DNA of 64,000 nucleotides from Corynebacterium aurimucosum (GTDB taxonomy: Bacteria > Actinomycetota > Actinomycetes > Mycobacteriales > Mycobacteriaceae), in the NCBI RefSeq assembly GCF_030408555.1, contig NZ_CP047048.1:1674001-1738000 (forward strand), given 5' to 3'. The position numbers and the translations under genes are program-made. Positions 18,964-28,930 of the stretch are shown one piece after another; positions within the stretch are counted from its first letter, which is position 1; every line of letters begins with the position of its first letter. Below the pieces are notes generated by a model that was not told the DNA's origin, ran no database searches, and saw nothing but the letters and a program-made list of their open reading frames with translations.

Positions 18964-21234
18964 TTAGTCCTCCTCAACCGGAACCAGGGAGATTTTGCCG
19001 CGATTATCAATGTCGGCAATTTCGACCTGAATCTTATCGCCAACATTGACGACGTCCTCGACCTTCTCAATGCGCTCGTCGCCACCGAGCTTCGAGATGT
19101 GTACGAGGCCGTCACGACCCGGAGTCAGGGAAACGAAGGCACCAAAAGCCACGGTCTTCACCACGGTGCCAAGGAAACGCTCACCCACCTTCGGCAGCTG
19201 CGGGTTAGCGATGCTATTCACGCGGTCGATCGCAGCGTCAGCTGCTTCACCGGTAGCGGCAGAGATATACACAGTGCCGTCTTCCTCGATGGAGACATCG
19301 GCGCCAGTTTCCTCAGTAATGGCGTTGATAGTCTTGCCCTTCGGGCCAATGAGCTCACCAATCTTGTTCACCGGGATAGTCACCGAGGTAATGCGCGGAG
19401 CCAGGCCAGACATCTCGTCTGGACCCTCGATGACCTCAGACATCGTGTCGAGGATGGCGGCACGGGCGTCGCGGGCCTGTTCGAGGGCGTCGGCAAGCAC
19501 GTGCGAAGGAATGCCATCCAGCTTGGTATCCAGCTGCAGGGCGGTGATGAACTCGGATGTACCGGCAACCTTGAAGTCCATATCGCCGAAGGCATCCTCA
19601 GCGCCGAGAATATCGGTCAGCGCCACGAACTTTTCCTTGCCGTTGACTTCGCCCGAGACCAAACCCATGGCGATACCCGCCACCGGAGCCTTCAGCGGAA
19701 CGCCCGCGTTGTAGAGGGACAGGGTGGACGCACAGACGGAGCCCATGGAGGTAGAACCGTTGGAACCAAGGGCCTCAGACACCTGGCGAATGGCGTAGGG
19801 GAAGTCCTCACGGGACGGGATCACCGGCAGCAACGCGCGCTCAGCCAGCGCACCGTGACCAATCTCGCGGCGCTTCGGGGAACCTACGCGGCCGGTCTCG
19901 CCGGTGGAGTACGGCGGGAAGTTGTAGTGGTGCATGTAGCGCTTGGACTCCACTGGGGTCAAAGAATCGATCTGCTGCTCCATCTTCAGCATGTCCAGGG
20001 TGGTCACACCCAGGATCTGGGTCTCGCCACGCTCGAAGAGAGAGGAGCCGTGTGCACGCGGGATCAGATCAACCTCCACGCCGAGGTCACGGATATCGGT
20101 CACACCACGGCCATCGATCCGGAAGCCCTCGGTGAGGATCTTGGTGCGCACGATGTCCTTCATCACGGCGTTGAAGGCGTTGCGGATCTGTTTGGATGCA
20201 TCGGTCTCGTCGAGGTCATCAAAGTCTTCGATGAGCTTAGCCTCGACCTGCTCCATGTACTCATTAGTGGCGTCGTCGCGGTCCTGCTTACCCGGGATGG
20301 TAAGCAGCTTCTCCAGCTTCTTGGAGGCTGCCTTTTCGACGGCCGCGTAAACATCATCACCGTAGGGCGGGAAGAGCGGAAACTCCTGCGTCTCCTTCGC
20401 TGCACGCTCCGCCAGACCTGCTTGCGCTTCACACAGGGACTTGATGAAAGGCTTCGCAGCCTCCAAGCCCTCAGCCACGGTGGACTCCTGCGGAGCCGGT
20501 GCACCTTCCTTGATACGCTCGGCTACGTTCACACCAGCGCCGGCCTCGACCATCATGATGGCTACGTCGTCCTTGCGGCCCTTCTTCACGATGCGGCCGG
20601 CAACGACCATCTCGAAGAGAGCACGCTCGTGCTGCTCGTTATTCGGGAAGGCCACCCACTGGCCCTTCGGGTACTTATCATCAGCAATCAGTGCCATGCG
20701 CACGCCGCCCACCGGGCCGGATACCGGCAGGCCAGAGAGCTGGGTGGAGGCGGAAGCGCCGTTGATGGCAACGACATCGTAGTACTCCTCCGGGTCCATG
20801 GAGAGGACCGTGACAACGACCTGAACCTCGTTGCGCAAGCCCTTCACGAAGGTTGGGCGCAGCGGGCGGTCGATGAGGCGGCAGGCCAGGATAGCTTCGG
20901 TGGAAGGGCGCCCCTCGCGGCGGAAGAAGGAACCCGGGATTTTACCCGCGGCATACATGCGCTCCTCGACGTCCACGGTCAGCGGGAAGAAGTCGAAGCC
21001 TTCGCGCGGCTGGTTAGAAGCGGTGGTCGTGGACAGCAGCATGGTGTCCTCGTCCAGGTAAGTGGTCACGGAGCCACCGGCCTGGCGAGCCAGCTGGCCC
21101 GTCTCAAAACGGATGGTGCGAGTGCCGAAATCGCCGTTGTCCAGGGTGGCGATGGCCTCGGTGATGCCGTAATCGTCGTCGATAAGAAACTCGACGGAAT
21201 TGTTCGGTTGCTTTTTAGCGTTCTTAGCGCTCAT
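18964..21234 (-). CDS. pnp: Polyribonucleotide nucleotidyltransferase (PNPase)
   Basis: Phosphorolytic 3'-5' exoribonuclease, called gpsI in corynebacteria. The 756-residue product has two RNase PH-like domains (family segments such as [20 protein letters not shown] and [12 protein letters not shown]). A KH domain ([17 protein letters not shown]) and an S1 domain ([14 protein letters not shown]) follow at the end. The ATG at 21234 has AAGGAGAG at a good distance. A TTG at 21303 would add 23 residues without family support. A terminator separates it from rpsO upstream. Confidence 0.95.
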   Translation of the reverse strand: MSAKNAKKQPNNSVEFLIDDDYGITEAIATLDNGDFGTRTIRFETGQLARQAGGSVTTYLDEDTMLLSTTTASNQPREGFDFFPLTVDVEERMYAAGKIPGSFFRREGRPSTEAILACRLIDRPLRPTFVKGLRNEVQVVVTVLSMDPEEYYDVVAINGASASTQLSGLPVSGPVGGVRMALIADDKYPKGQWVAFPNNEQHERALFEMVVAGRIVKKGRKDDVAIMMVEAGAGVNVAERIKEGAPAPQESTVAEGLEAAKPFIKSLCEAQAGLAERAAKETQEFPLFPPYGDDVYAAVEKAASKKLEKLLTIPGKQDRDDATNEYMEQVEAKLIEDFDDLDETDASKQIRNAFNAVMKDIVRTKILTEGFRIDGRGVTDIRDLGVEVDLIPRAHGSSLFERGETQILGVTTLDMLKMEQQIDSLTPVESKRYMHHYNFPPYSTGETGRVGSPKRREIGHGALAERALLPVIPSREDFPYAIRQVSEALGSNGSTSMGSVCASTLSLYNAGVPLKAPVAGIAMGLVSGEVNGKEKFVALTDILGAEDAFGDMDFKVAGTSEFITALQLDTKLDGIPSHVLADALEQARDARAAILDTMSEVIEGPDEMSGLAPRITSVTIPVNKIGELIGPKGKTINAITEETGADVSIEEDGTVYISAATGEAADAAIDRVNSIANPQLPKVGERFLGTVVKTVAFGAFVSLTPGRDGLVHISKLGGDERIEKVEDVVNVGDKIQVEIADIDNRGKISLVPVEED

Positions 21235-21312
21235 GGATATAACTCTCCTTGGAGCTGTCATGGCGATCTTCGGTGCCGCCTCTTCTTCGATGTTTTCTGA
21301 CAACGTCCAAGG

Positions 21313-21318
21313 ATTTTA
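21313..21318 (-). promoter_or_regulatory. Candidate -10 box for pnp
   Basis: TAAAAT on the minus strand lies just after the rpsO terminator and about 79 bp upstream of the pnp ATG. It would give a leader of roughly 70 nt. The -35 is weak, so this is tentative. Confidence 0.4.
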
Positions 21319-21332
21319 GCAGATGAGACAAG

Positions 21333-21359
21333 AAAACCCCCGCACACAAGGTGCGGGGG
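21333..21359 (-). terminator. Intrinsic terminator of rpsO
   Basis: CCCCCGCAC (21337-21345) and GTGCGGGGG (21351-21359) form a perfect 9-bp stem with a 5-nt loop. On the minus strand it is followed by TTTTCTT. It sits 15 bp after the rpsO stop and before pnp. Confidence 0.88.
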
Positions 21360-21374
21360 CCAAAAGTTAAGCGC

Positions 21375-21644
21375 TTAGCGGCGCAGACCCAGGCGAGAAA
21401 TCAGGTCGCGGTAACGGTCAACGTCGTTAGCGGCCAGGTACTTCAGCAGGCCACGACGGCGACCAACCATGAGCAACAGACCACGGCGGGAGTGGTGATC
21501 GTGCTTGTGATCCTTGAGGTGCTCGGTCAGGTTGTTGATGCGGGAAGTCAGCAGCGCAACCTGTGCCTCCGGGGAACCGGTATCGGTCTCGTGCAGGCCG
21601 TACTCCTTGAGGATTTCAGCCTTCTTCTCGGTGCTCAAAGCCAT
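21375..21644 (-). CDS. rpsO: 30S ribosomal protein S15
   Basis: Primary 16S rRNA-binding protein of the small subunit. The 89-residue product has the full family pattern: [16 protein letters not shown], the [19 protein letters not shown] helix pair and the terminal [12 protein letters not shown]. The ATG has AGGAG upstream. A structured leader and a good promoter precede it, and a terminator follows. rpsO-pnp adjacency is conserved in bacteria. Confidence 0.97.
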   Translation of the reverse strand: MALSTEKKAEILKEYGLHETDTGSPEAQVALLTSRINNLTEHLKDHKHDHHSRRGLLLMVGRRRGLLKYLAANDVDRYRDLISRLGLRR

Positions 21645-21667
21645 GGAAAATCTCCTATTGTATTTCA

Positions 21668-21717
21668 GTCCACATGAAATGTTGCGCCATGAGGCGCTGC
21701 CCGTGACTACTGTGGAC
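21668..21717 (-). promoter_or_regulatory. Structured 5' leader of rpsO, possible S15 autoregulation site
   Basis: GTCCACA (21668-21674) pairs with TGTGGAC (21711-21717). Inside it GCGCC (21684-21688) pairs with GGCGC (21693-21697) around a 4-nt loop. The structure ends about 24 nt before the rpsO ATG. S15 represses its own translation through leader structures in several bacterial groups, so such a role is plausible here but not shown. Confidence 0.5.
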
Positions 21718-21722
21718 CGCAG

Positions 21723-22640
21723 TCAGCAAGCCGAAGTAGAAGTATAGAGGCTGCCGAGCTTCGACATCAAATCATCAACAAAGCGCGCGTCATCTACCGC
21801 AACGGCCACACGGGTGGTGGGGTTATCCAAGCGTTCCGGGTCACCGATTGTGCGGCCAGTATCCTCACACCGCAGATTGAGGTCGAGGCAGGTGACCAGC
21901 GAGGGATCGGCAGCCACAGCTACCGCTAAAGGGTCGTGGAGCCCGCAACCGCCAAGGTGCGGAGAGGTCGTCTTGTAGGCGCGAATGTAGTAGTCCACGA
22001 TGTCTGCGTAGATACGACCAGTGGGTGTACCGCGCCATTGTTTCGTGTGCTCCCTGGTGAGCAACGTGCGCAGCGTGACATCGAGCCCCACCATCGTGAG
22101 GTCCTGAGCATGGCGGAATACATAGTCCGTGGCTTGGGGATCTTGGAAAACGTTGGCCTCGGCATAAGGAGTGACGTTCCCGGGTACGGTCAGCGCCCCA
22201 CCCATCATCACGATGCGGGCGTTGCGGGCAAAGTCCGGGTCTTTGCGCATGGCGGCTGCAATGCTTGTCGACGGCCCCGTCGGCACGATAACCAGATCCT
22301 CGCCATGCTCACGGACCGAACGGATAAGAAAGCCCACTGCGTCCTCGTATGCCTTGCGGCGCGGCGGAGGCAGAAGTACTTCCCCAAGGCCATTGCGGCC
22401 ATGGATGAAAGCAGAAATGGGAGCAACGCTAAAGCCCGGCCGCGTCGGACCGATGAAGACGGGGACATCCTCGGCGTCGAGAAGCTCGAGCAACGCCAGC
22501 GAGTTACGCACGCCCAACGCCACCGGAACGTTTCCATAGGTACCCGTAACCCCGATCAGCTCGAGATCGGGGTGCGCTAAGGCATAGGCGAGCGCAAGGG
22601 CGTCATCAATTCCGGTATCAAGGTCGAGGATGATCTTCAT
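21723..22640 (-). CDS. iunH: Inosine-uridine preferring nucleoside hydrolase
   Basis: Cleaves ribonucleosides into base and ribose for salvage. The 305-residue protein shows the family's N-terminal calcium-site motif DLDTGIDDALA (residues 5-15), then VTGTYGN, MMGGAL and the late HDPLAVA. Its start lies directly next to the ribF stop, so the two are probably one transcript with coupled translation. Confidence 0.9.
   Translation of the reverse strand: MKIILDLDTGIDDALALAYALAHPDLELIGVTGTYGNVPVALGVRNSLALLELLDAEDVPVFIGPTRPGFSVAPISAFIHGRNGLGEVLLPPPRRKAYEDAVGFLIRSVREHGEDLVIVPTGPSTSIAAAMRKDPDFARNARIVMMGGALTVPGNVTPYAEANVFQDPQATDYVFRHAQDLTMVGLDVTLRTLLTREHTKQWRGTPTGRIYADIVDYYIRAYKTTSPHLGGCGLHDPLAVAVAADPSLVTCLDLNLRCEDTGRTIGDPERLDNPTTRVAVAVDDARFVDDLMSKLGSLYTSTSAC
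21741..21770 (-). promoter_or_regulatory. Promoter of rpsO inside the 3' end of iunH
   Basis: On the minus strand, -35-like TTGATG (21765-21770) and -10 TATACT (21741-21746) are separated by 18 bp, a good match to the housekeeping promoter pattern. It would start the rpsO mRNA at about 21734 and include the hairpin leader. Confidence 0.65.
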
Positions 22641-24552
<1,912 letters not shown>

Positions 24553-24561
24553 CTGCCTGAT

Positions 24562-25236
24562 TTAGCGGTCAAAGTTGAGCGCAGGGACAGCGGTGGCGAC
24601 GATGACATAGCCATCTCGGATGATCCAGTGCCCAGTGATGAAAGGCACTGGGGTCGGCCGCGCCAAGAGGTAGGACACCAGAGTGCCATCGAGGCGTAAA
24701 TCGATTTCGGCTTGGTCAAAATCCAGCCAGCGCCGGGTCATGGGGAACCACGTCTTGTAGGTGGCCTCCTTGGCGCAGAACAACAGGCGGTCCGGACAGG
24801 AAATACCCGCCGCTTGCAACTGAGCCAACTGCGGCATCTCCCCCGGCCGAGCGATCATCGTCAGCACGTGTTCCGGCAGGGGCTCCGCTGGTTCGGCGTC
24901 GAGCCCCATGGAGCGCACGTGCGTGGCAGGAGCTGCCACGGCTGCGCGCAAACCTTCGGTGTGCGTCATCGATCCGGTATAGCCCTCCGGCCACAGCGGC
25001 ATGCCGCGCTCGCCGCGCAGAATCGGCTCGTCTCCCATGTAGTTGAGCTCCTTCAAGGCCTGGTGGGCGCACCAGCGCGCATCCCCAAACTCGGATTTGC
25101 GCACGTCCACGGCTTGGGAGACCACGGAGCGCTCTTCCGGGGAGAGATGATGATAATTGAGAAGATTGGTCATCGACTCATCCGTGCGCACATAGCAAAA
25201 ACGAGCTGATTCCGGGAAGAGAGAAGGTTCAAGCAT
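24562..25236 (-). CDS. 4'-phosphopantetheinyl transferase, PptT type
   Basis: Transfers phosphopantetheine from CoA to carrier proteins. In this group it would activate the fatty acid synthase and the mycolate polyketide synthase. The 224-residue protein has the Sfp/PptT motifs MGLDAEPAEP (metal-binding Asp/Glu) and FCAKEATYKTWFP (Lys-Glu-Ala). The N-terminal LSPEERSVVSQAV and GERGMPLWPEGYTGSMTHT segments also fit the family. The ATG at 25236 overlaps the phosphoesterase gene by 8 bp; an ORF extension to 25317 is antisense noise. A pptT-phosphoesterase pair is conserved in actinobacteria. Confidence 0.88.
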   Translation of the reverse strand: MLEPSLFPESARFCYVRTDESMTNLLNYHHLSPEERSVVSQAVDVRKSEFGDARWCAHQALKELNYMGDEPILRGERGMPLWPEGYTGSMTHTEGLRAAVAAPATHVRSMGLDAEPAEPLPEHVLTMIARPGEMPQLAQLQAAGISCPDRLLFCAKEATYKTWFPMTRRWLDFDQAEIDLRLDGTLVSYLLARPTPVPFITGHWIIRDGYVIVATAVPALNFDR

Positions 25237-26050
25237 GCTCGGCCCTCCCTGTCTTCTCGTCGATGGTAAGCACTGGGTACGGCCACGGCTGAAGACCACC
25301 GTGCGCCTGCCACTCACGCGGATAGCCCAGGGACACCTCGATGTGGTCTACCCCATCGATGTTGGCGCGATTAGGCATGTGGAGGTGACCATAGATCACA
25401 GCCTTAGCGTTATAGCGCCGCGGCCAGGAGCGCGTGTGGCGGGTGCCGCACCACAAGGCCACTTCGGGCCAACGCAAGTAGAGAGTCGGCTCCTGTACCA
25501 GCGGCCAGTGGTTGATAAGAACCGTTTCGCCCTCGACCCGTGACAGCCGCTTGATCGAATAAGCCAGGCGGTCCCAGCACCACGCGCGCACATCGACGAA
25601 GGGGGCGATGGCAAATTCATCGGTCATGACGATCTGCTTCTCCTTCGCACTCGCAAGCGCTTGTTCCACCGTGGTGCCTGGTGGACGGAAGCTGTAATCG
25701 TAGAGCGTAAACAGCGGGACCACGGTGACGCCTCCGAATACCGGAAACGGATCCTCTGGGGTAATCACGCCGATTTCCCGGCAGCCTTCAACGAGGCGAT
25801 CGTATTTCGAGCGTCCCTGGTAAACGTCCTGTGACCGAGAAAAAAGCTCATGGTTGCCAGGTGCCCAAATGACCGTAGCGTAGCGGTTCTTTAGGCGCGC
25901 CAGGGTGTTAATCACCAGATCAATGCGTTCGGCGACGTCTCCCGCAACAATCAACCAATCGTTGGGATTCGGCGGGACAAGTTCATCAATGCGGTCCCCG
26001 TTCACGCGTACCGCTGCATGGAGATCAGAGACGGCCCACAGAGTGGTCAT
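25229..26050 (-). CDS. Calcineurin-like metallophosphoesterase
   Basis: Phosphoesterase of 273 residues. The metal-binding blocks are in order: VSDLHAAV (D-x-H, residue 8 on), VAGDVAE, APGNHELF, a late NHWP, and YGHLHMP. In mycobacteria the gene next to pptT encodes a hydrolase that removes phosphopantetheine from carrier proteins. By position this could be the same enzyme, but that is inference. A good GGAGG ribosome site precedes the ATG. Confidence 0.85.
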   Translation of the reverse strand: MTTLWAVSDLHAAVRVNGDRIDELVPPNPNDWLIVAGDVAERIDLVINTLARLKNRYATVIWAPGNHELFSRSQDVYQGRSKYDRLVEGCREIGVITPEDPFPVFGGVTVVPLFTLYDYSFRPPGTTVEQALASAKEKQIVMTDEFAIAPFVDVRAWCWDRLAYSIKRLSRVEGETVLINHWPLVQEPTLYLRWPEVALWCGTRHTRSWPRRYNAKAVIYGHLHMPNRANIDGVDHIEVSLGYPREWQAHGGLQPWPYPVLTIDEKTGRAEHA

Positions 26051-26094
26051 AGCGCCTCCTTCGCACGAACAGTCCTTCTACTTGTACCACAGGC

Positions 26095-27393
26095 TTAGAC
26101 CCGTGCCCACCGCATGGAGTAAAAGCGCCCAACCACGCCCACCATGCGGATGAGGATGAATGCGGCAATACCGCCCCACACCCCGGTCAGGCCGGTGCCG
26201 AAAACAAAGGCCAACCAGACCCCGGGCAGGAAGCCGAGAAGCACTGACGCGAGGGTCAGCGTGCGGAGAAAGGCTGCGTCCCCAGCACCCAGAAGGACGC
26301 CGTCCAAAGCGAAGACAACGCCGCCGATAATGACGAGGAAAGTCATAACCCACCAGGGGCCGGAGATGACCTCTAGGACCTCCGGACTCGTGGTGAATAT
26401 CCGTGGGATAAAGGCGGAGCCAAGGCCCAATACCGCTGCCAGTGCGAGGGAGAAGGACGTCGAGTAGAGCGTCACCTTGGTTCCTACCGTGCGGGCATAG
26501 CGCGCTGATCCCGCTCCCAATGCCGCGCCGGTCAAGGCTTGGGCAGCGATCGCGAGGGAATCCAGAACGAGGGATAGGAAGTTCCACATCTGCATCATGA
26601 TTTGATGCGCAGCGAGCTGCGCAGTGCCGATACGTGAGGCCACGGCCGCCGCTGACAGAAACGCCACTTGGAAGCTCAGCGAACGCACGATGAGGTCACG
26701 CCCCAGCACGAGCTGCCGACGAACCACGCTCCAGCGAATCTCCCACGAGCCGGTATGCTCGCGGCGCAGCTCCGCCACGAAGAACGCCGCGATGATCCCC
26801 ATGCCCAGCACCGTGGCCAGAGCGGAGCCCGGTAGACCCCAGAAGTGCACGAAAATAGGCACCGCGATGGCGCCGGGAACCATACCTGCAAGGGTGAAGT
26901 AAAGGGGCTTGCGGGTGTTGTGAACACCGCGCATCCAGCCGTTGCCGGCCATGTTGATGAGGGTAAAAGGAATAGCGACGGCGGCAATCCGCAACCACTG
27001 TGCAGTCCCTCGCGCAGTATCCGGGTTACCTGTCAACCAGGTGGCAAAGACGCCGGCAAAGAGCCACATGATGACGGCGAGCACCATTCCAACACCCACG
27101 GCAACCCACGTTGCCTGGACGCCCTCGGCGACGGCCTCCTCGCGCTTCCCCGCGCCGAACAGCCGTGACGCACGCGCGGTCGTGCCATAAGACAGAAAGG
27201 TTAATTGGGTGGTAACCACCGAATGGAGTGTGGCCGCTGCGCCAAGCGAGGCCAGATCCTCCGCCCCTAAACGGCCTACGACCGCGGTATCCAGCAATAA
27301 ATACAGCGGCATGGCCGCCAGAACGCCCAGAGCCGGGACGGCGAGGCGGAAGACCTCAGCGGCAGAAACCTTCACTGGTTGCTCGGAAGCCAT
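26095..27393 (-). CDS. MATE family multidrug/metabolite efflux protein (DinF-like)
   Basis: Membrane exporter of 432 residues with about twelve helices arranged as two MATE halves, driven by Na+ or H+. N-terminal features such as LYLLLDTAVVGRLGAEDLASLG are typical of the DinF branch. The start codon directly follows the stop of the DHH gene (TAGATG), so it is co-transcribed with rbfA and the DHH protein. The substrate is unknown. Confidence 0.87.
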   Translation of the reverse strand: MASEQPVKVSAAEVFRLAVPALGVLAAMPLYLLLDTAVVGRLGAEDLASLGAAATLHSVVTTQLTFLSYGTTARASRLFGAGKREEAVAEGVQATWVAVGVGMVLAVIMWLFAGVFATWLTGNPDTARGTAQWLRIAAVAIPFTLINMAGNGWMRGVHNTRKPLYFTLAGMVPGAIAVPIFVHFWGLPGSALATVLGMGIIAAFFVAELRREHTGSWEIRWSVVRRQLVLGRDLIVRSLSFQVAFLSAAAVASRIGTAQLAAHQIMMQMWNFLSLVLDSLAIAAQALTGAALGAGSARYARTVGTKVTLYSTSFSLALAAVLGLGSAFIPRIFTTSPEVLEVISGPWWVMTFLVIIGGVVFALDGVLLGAGDAAFLRTLTLASVLLGFLPGVWLAFVFGTGLTGVWGGIAAFILIRMVGVVGRFYSMRWARV

Positions 27394-28356
27394 CTAGGAC
27401 AACGCACCTACCAGCTGTGCTATAACCTCTTCGGGCCTTCCGTGCGCGGTATAACCTGCGGCTGGAATATGCCCGCCGCCGCCGAAGGTGAGGGCCACTT
27501 CCGCACAGTTGACGGCGGAGGAACGCAAGGACACCGCCCACATTTCGGGCGCCTGTTCCTTGAAGACCACTCCGATGTCAGTGCCTTTCAAGGCCCGGAC
27601 ATAATCGACGAAAGATTCAATCGCGGAATCGGCGTGGGAGCTGACCTCCTCATGCGGGACGAAGAGAACAGCGAGGCGGTGCTCCCCTGCTTCCTCAATC
27701 CTGAGGCCTGAGAGCACGCGTCCAATCATCTGCAGGTCATCGGCCGTGCTGGAATCCATGAGTTCCAACGCAATCTGCTTGGTGTCGAGACCATAGAGCA
27801 TCAGGCGCGCAGCGATATCATGCATGGCTGGGCGCCCCCACCGGAAATTACCGGTATCGGTGACTAGGCCCGCGTACAGGCAATGCGCGATGACGCGATC
27901 GATCTGGATGGACAGCCTGTCCAGAATGTCCAGCAGCACCACCGTGGTGGACTCACATACCGGATCCACCACATTGATGGCTCCAAAACCATCGTTGGAG
28001 GCGTGGTGGTCGATGCACAGGACGCGGCCCACGGCGGCCATGTCTTCGATCTCCCGGGCCACCGAACCCGTCCGATCGATCGAGCCGCAGTCCACAGTGA
28101 CATAGAGGTCATATCCCTGTGGAAGCTCATCCACCAACTCAATCTCATCCACCGTGGGGATGGAAAACAGGTTGGCTGAAATGTCACGGCGCTGGCCAAT
28201 CACGGTGCGGGTCTGTTTCCCGCGCTGGCGGAGCGCCAGGGTAAGGGCGGCTGCCGAGCCAACCGCGTCGGCGTCTGGGCGCAAGTGCGTGATGATGCAA
28301 ATACTGCTGGCTTGCACCAGCGCATCCACTGCGGCTTCGTAGTTGGTTCGCGACAC
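27394..28356 (-). CDS. DHH/DHHA1 phosphoesterase, NrnA type
   Basis: Likely 3'-5' oligoribonuclease and 3'-phosphoadenosine 5'-phosphate phosphatase, clearing short RNAs. The 320-residue protein has THLRPDADAVGSA, the VTVDCGS strand, the DHH motif DHHASNDGFG and the C-terminal GGGGHIPAAG of the DHHA1 domain. It starts with GTG right after the rbfA stop (TAAGTG), a conserved rbfA-nrnA pairing. Confidence 0.9.
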   Translation of the reverse strand: MSRTNYEAAVDALVQASSICIITHLRPDADAVGSAAALTLALRQRGKQTRTVIGQRRDISANLFSIPTVDEIELVDELPQGYDLYVTVDCGSIDRTGSVAREIEDMAAVGRVLCIDHHASNDGFGAINVVDPVCESTTVVLLDILDRLSIQIDRVIAHCLYAGLVTDTGNFRWGRPAMHDIAARLMLYGLDTKQIALELMDSSTADDLQMIGRVLSGLRIEEAGEHRLAVLFVPHEEVSSHADSAIESFVDYVRALKGTDIGVVFKEQAPEMWAVSLRSSAVNCAEVALTFGGGGHIPAAGYTAHGRPEEVIAQLVGALS

Positions 28357-28800
28357 TTAGTCCTCTTCCTCATCCGAGGTCTTGTACGGGTTCGCGTCGC
28401 CTGCGGGCCGTGCACCTTCCTTCAGCTTCGCTAACTCCGCATCGCGTGCACGGGCGCGGGCGAGCAGCTCCTCCATGTGCGCGGAAGCCTCGGGGACGGT
28501 ATCAAGCTCAAAAGACAGCGTCGGTGTAAAGCGAACGGAGAGCTCATCACCCACAATCTTGCGCAATTGCCCCTTGGCCCTGGTGAGGGCTTCGGCCGCT
28601 TGATCATAATCTGGCTCGGTCTCGATATCCGTACCACGCACCGTGTAGAACACGGTGGCATCGTGGAGATCACCCGTGACCCGGGCATCCGTGATTGTCA
28701 CCAGCTCAAGGCGGCGATCCTTGATTTGGCGCTCAATTGCGCTGGCAACGATTGTCTGAATGCGCTTTGCCATGCGTGCGGCGCGTGCGTGATCAACCAT
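28357..28800 (-). CDS. rbfA: 30S ribosome-binding factor A
   Basis: Late assembly factor of the 30S subunit. The 147-residue KH-like protein begins [20 protein letters not shown] and has the family's [14 protein letters not shown] strand and [12 protein letters not shown] segment. The acidic C-terminal tail ends DEEED. AAGGAG precedes the ATG. A hairpin lies between infB and this gene, so it may depend on read-through or on its own promoter. Confidence 0.92.
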   Translation of the reverse strand: MVDHARAARMAKRIQTIVASAIERQIKDRRLELVTITDARVTGDLHDATVFYTVRGTDIETEPDYDQAAEALTRAKGQLRKIVGDELSVRFTPTLSFELDTVPEASAHMEELLARARARDAELAKLKEGARPAGDANPYKTSDEEED

Positions 28801-28876
28801 AGTGAAGCTCCTTTACGTACGGTTACTGGCAACTAGTCTAGGATACCGATTCTGCACCTTTCGGCTGAAATGAGGA

Positions 28877-28908
28877 AAGCCCAGCCAGAATCTTTCCTGG
28901 CTGGGCTT
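28877..28908 (-). terminator. Hairpin terminator after infB
   Basis: AAGCCCAGCCAG (28877-28888) and CTGGCTGGGCTT (28897-28908) form a perfect 12-bp stem with an 8-nt loop, 22 bp after the infB stop. On the minus strand it is followed by a short T/C-rich stretch. It may only partly stop transcription, since rbfA follows. Confidence 0.7.
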
Positions 28909-28930
28909 CACTACCTGAGGTTTCCTGCGC

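Noticed and set aside
19099-21300. 733-codon plus-strand frame opposite pnp
   Set aside because: Antisense shadow; no recognisable motif, while pnp has all domains.
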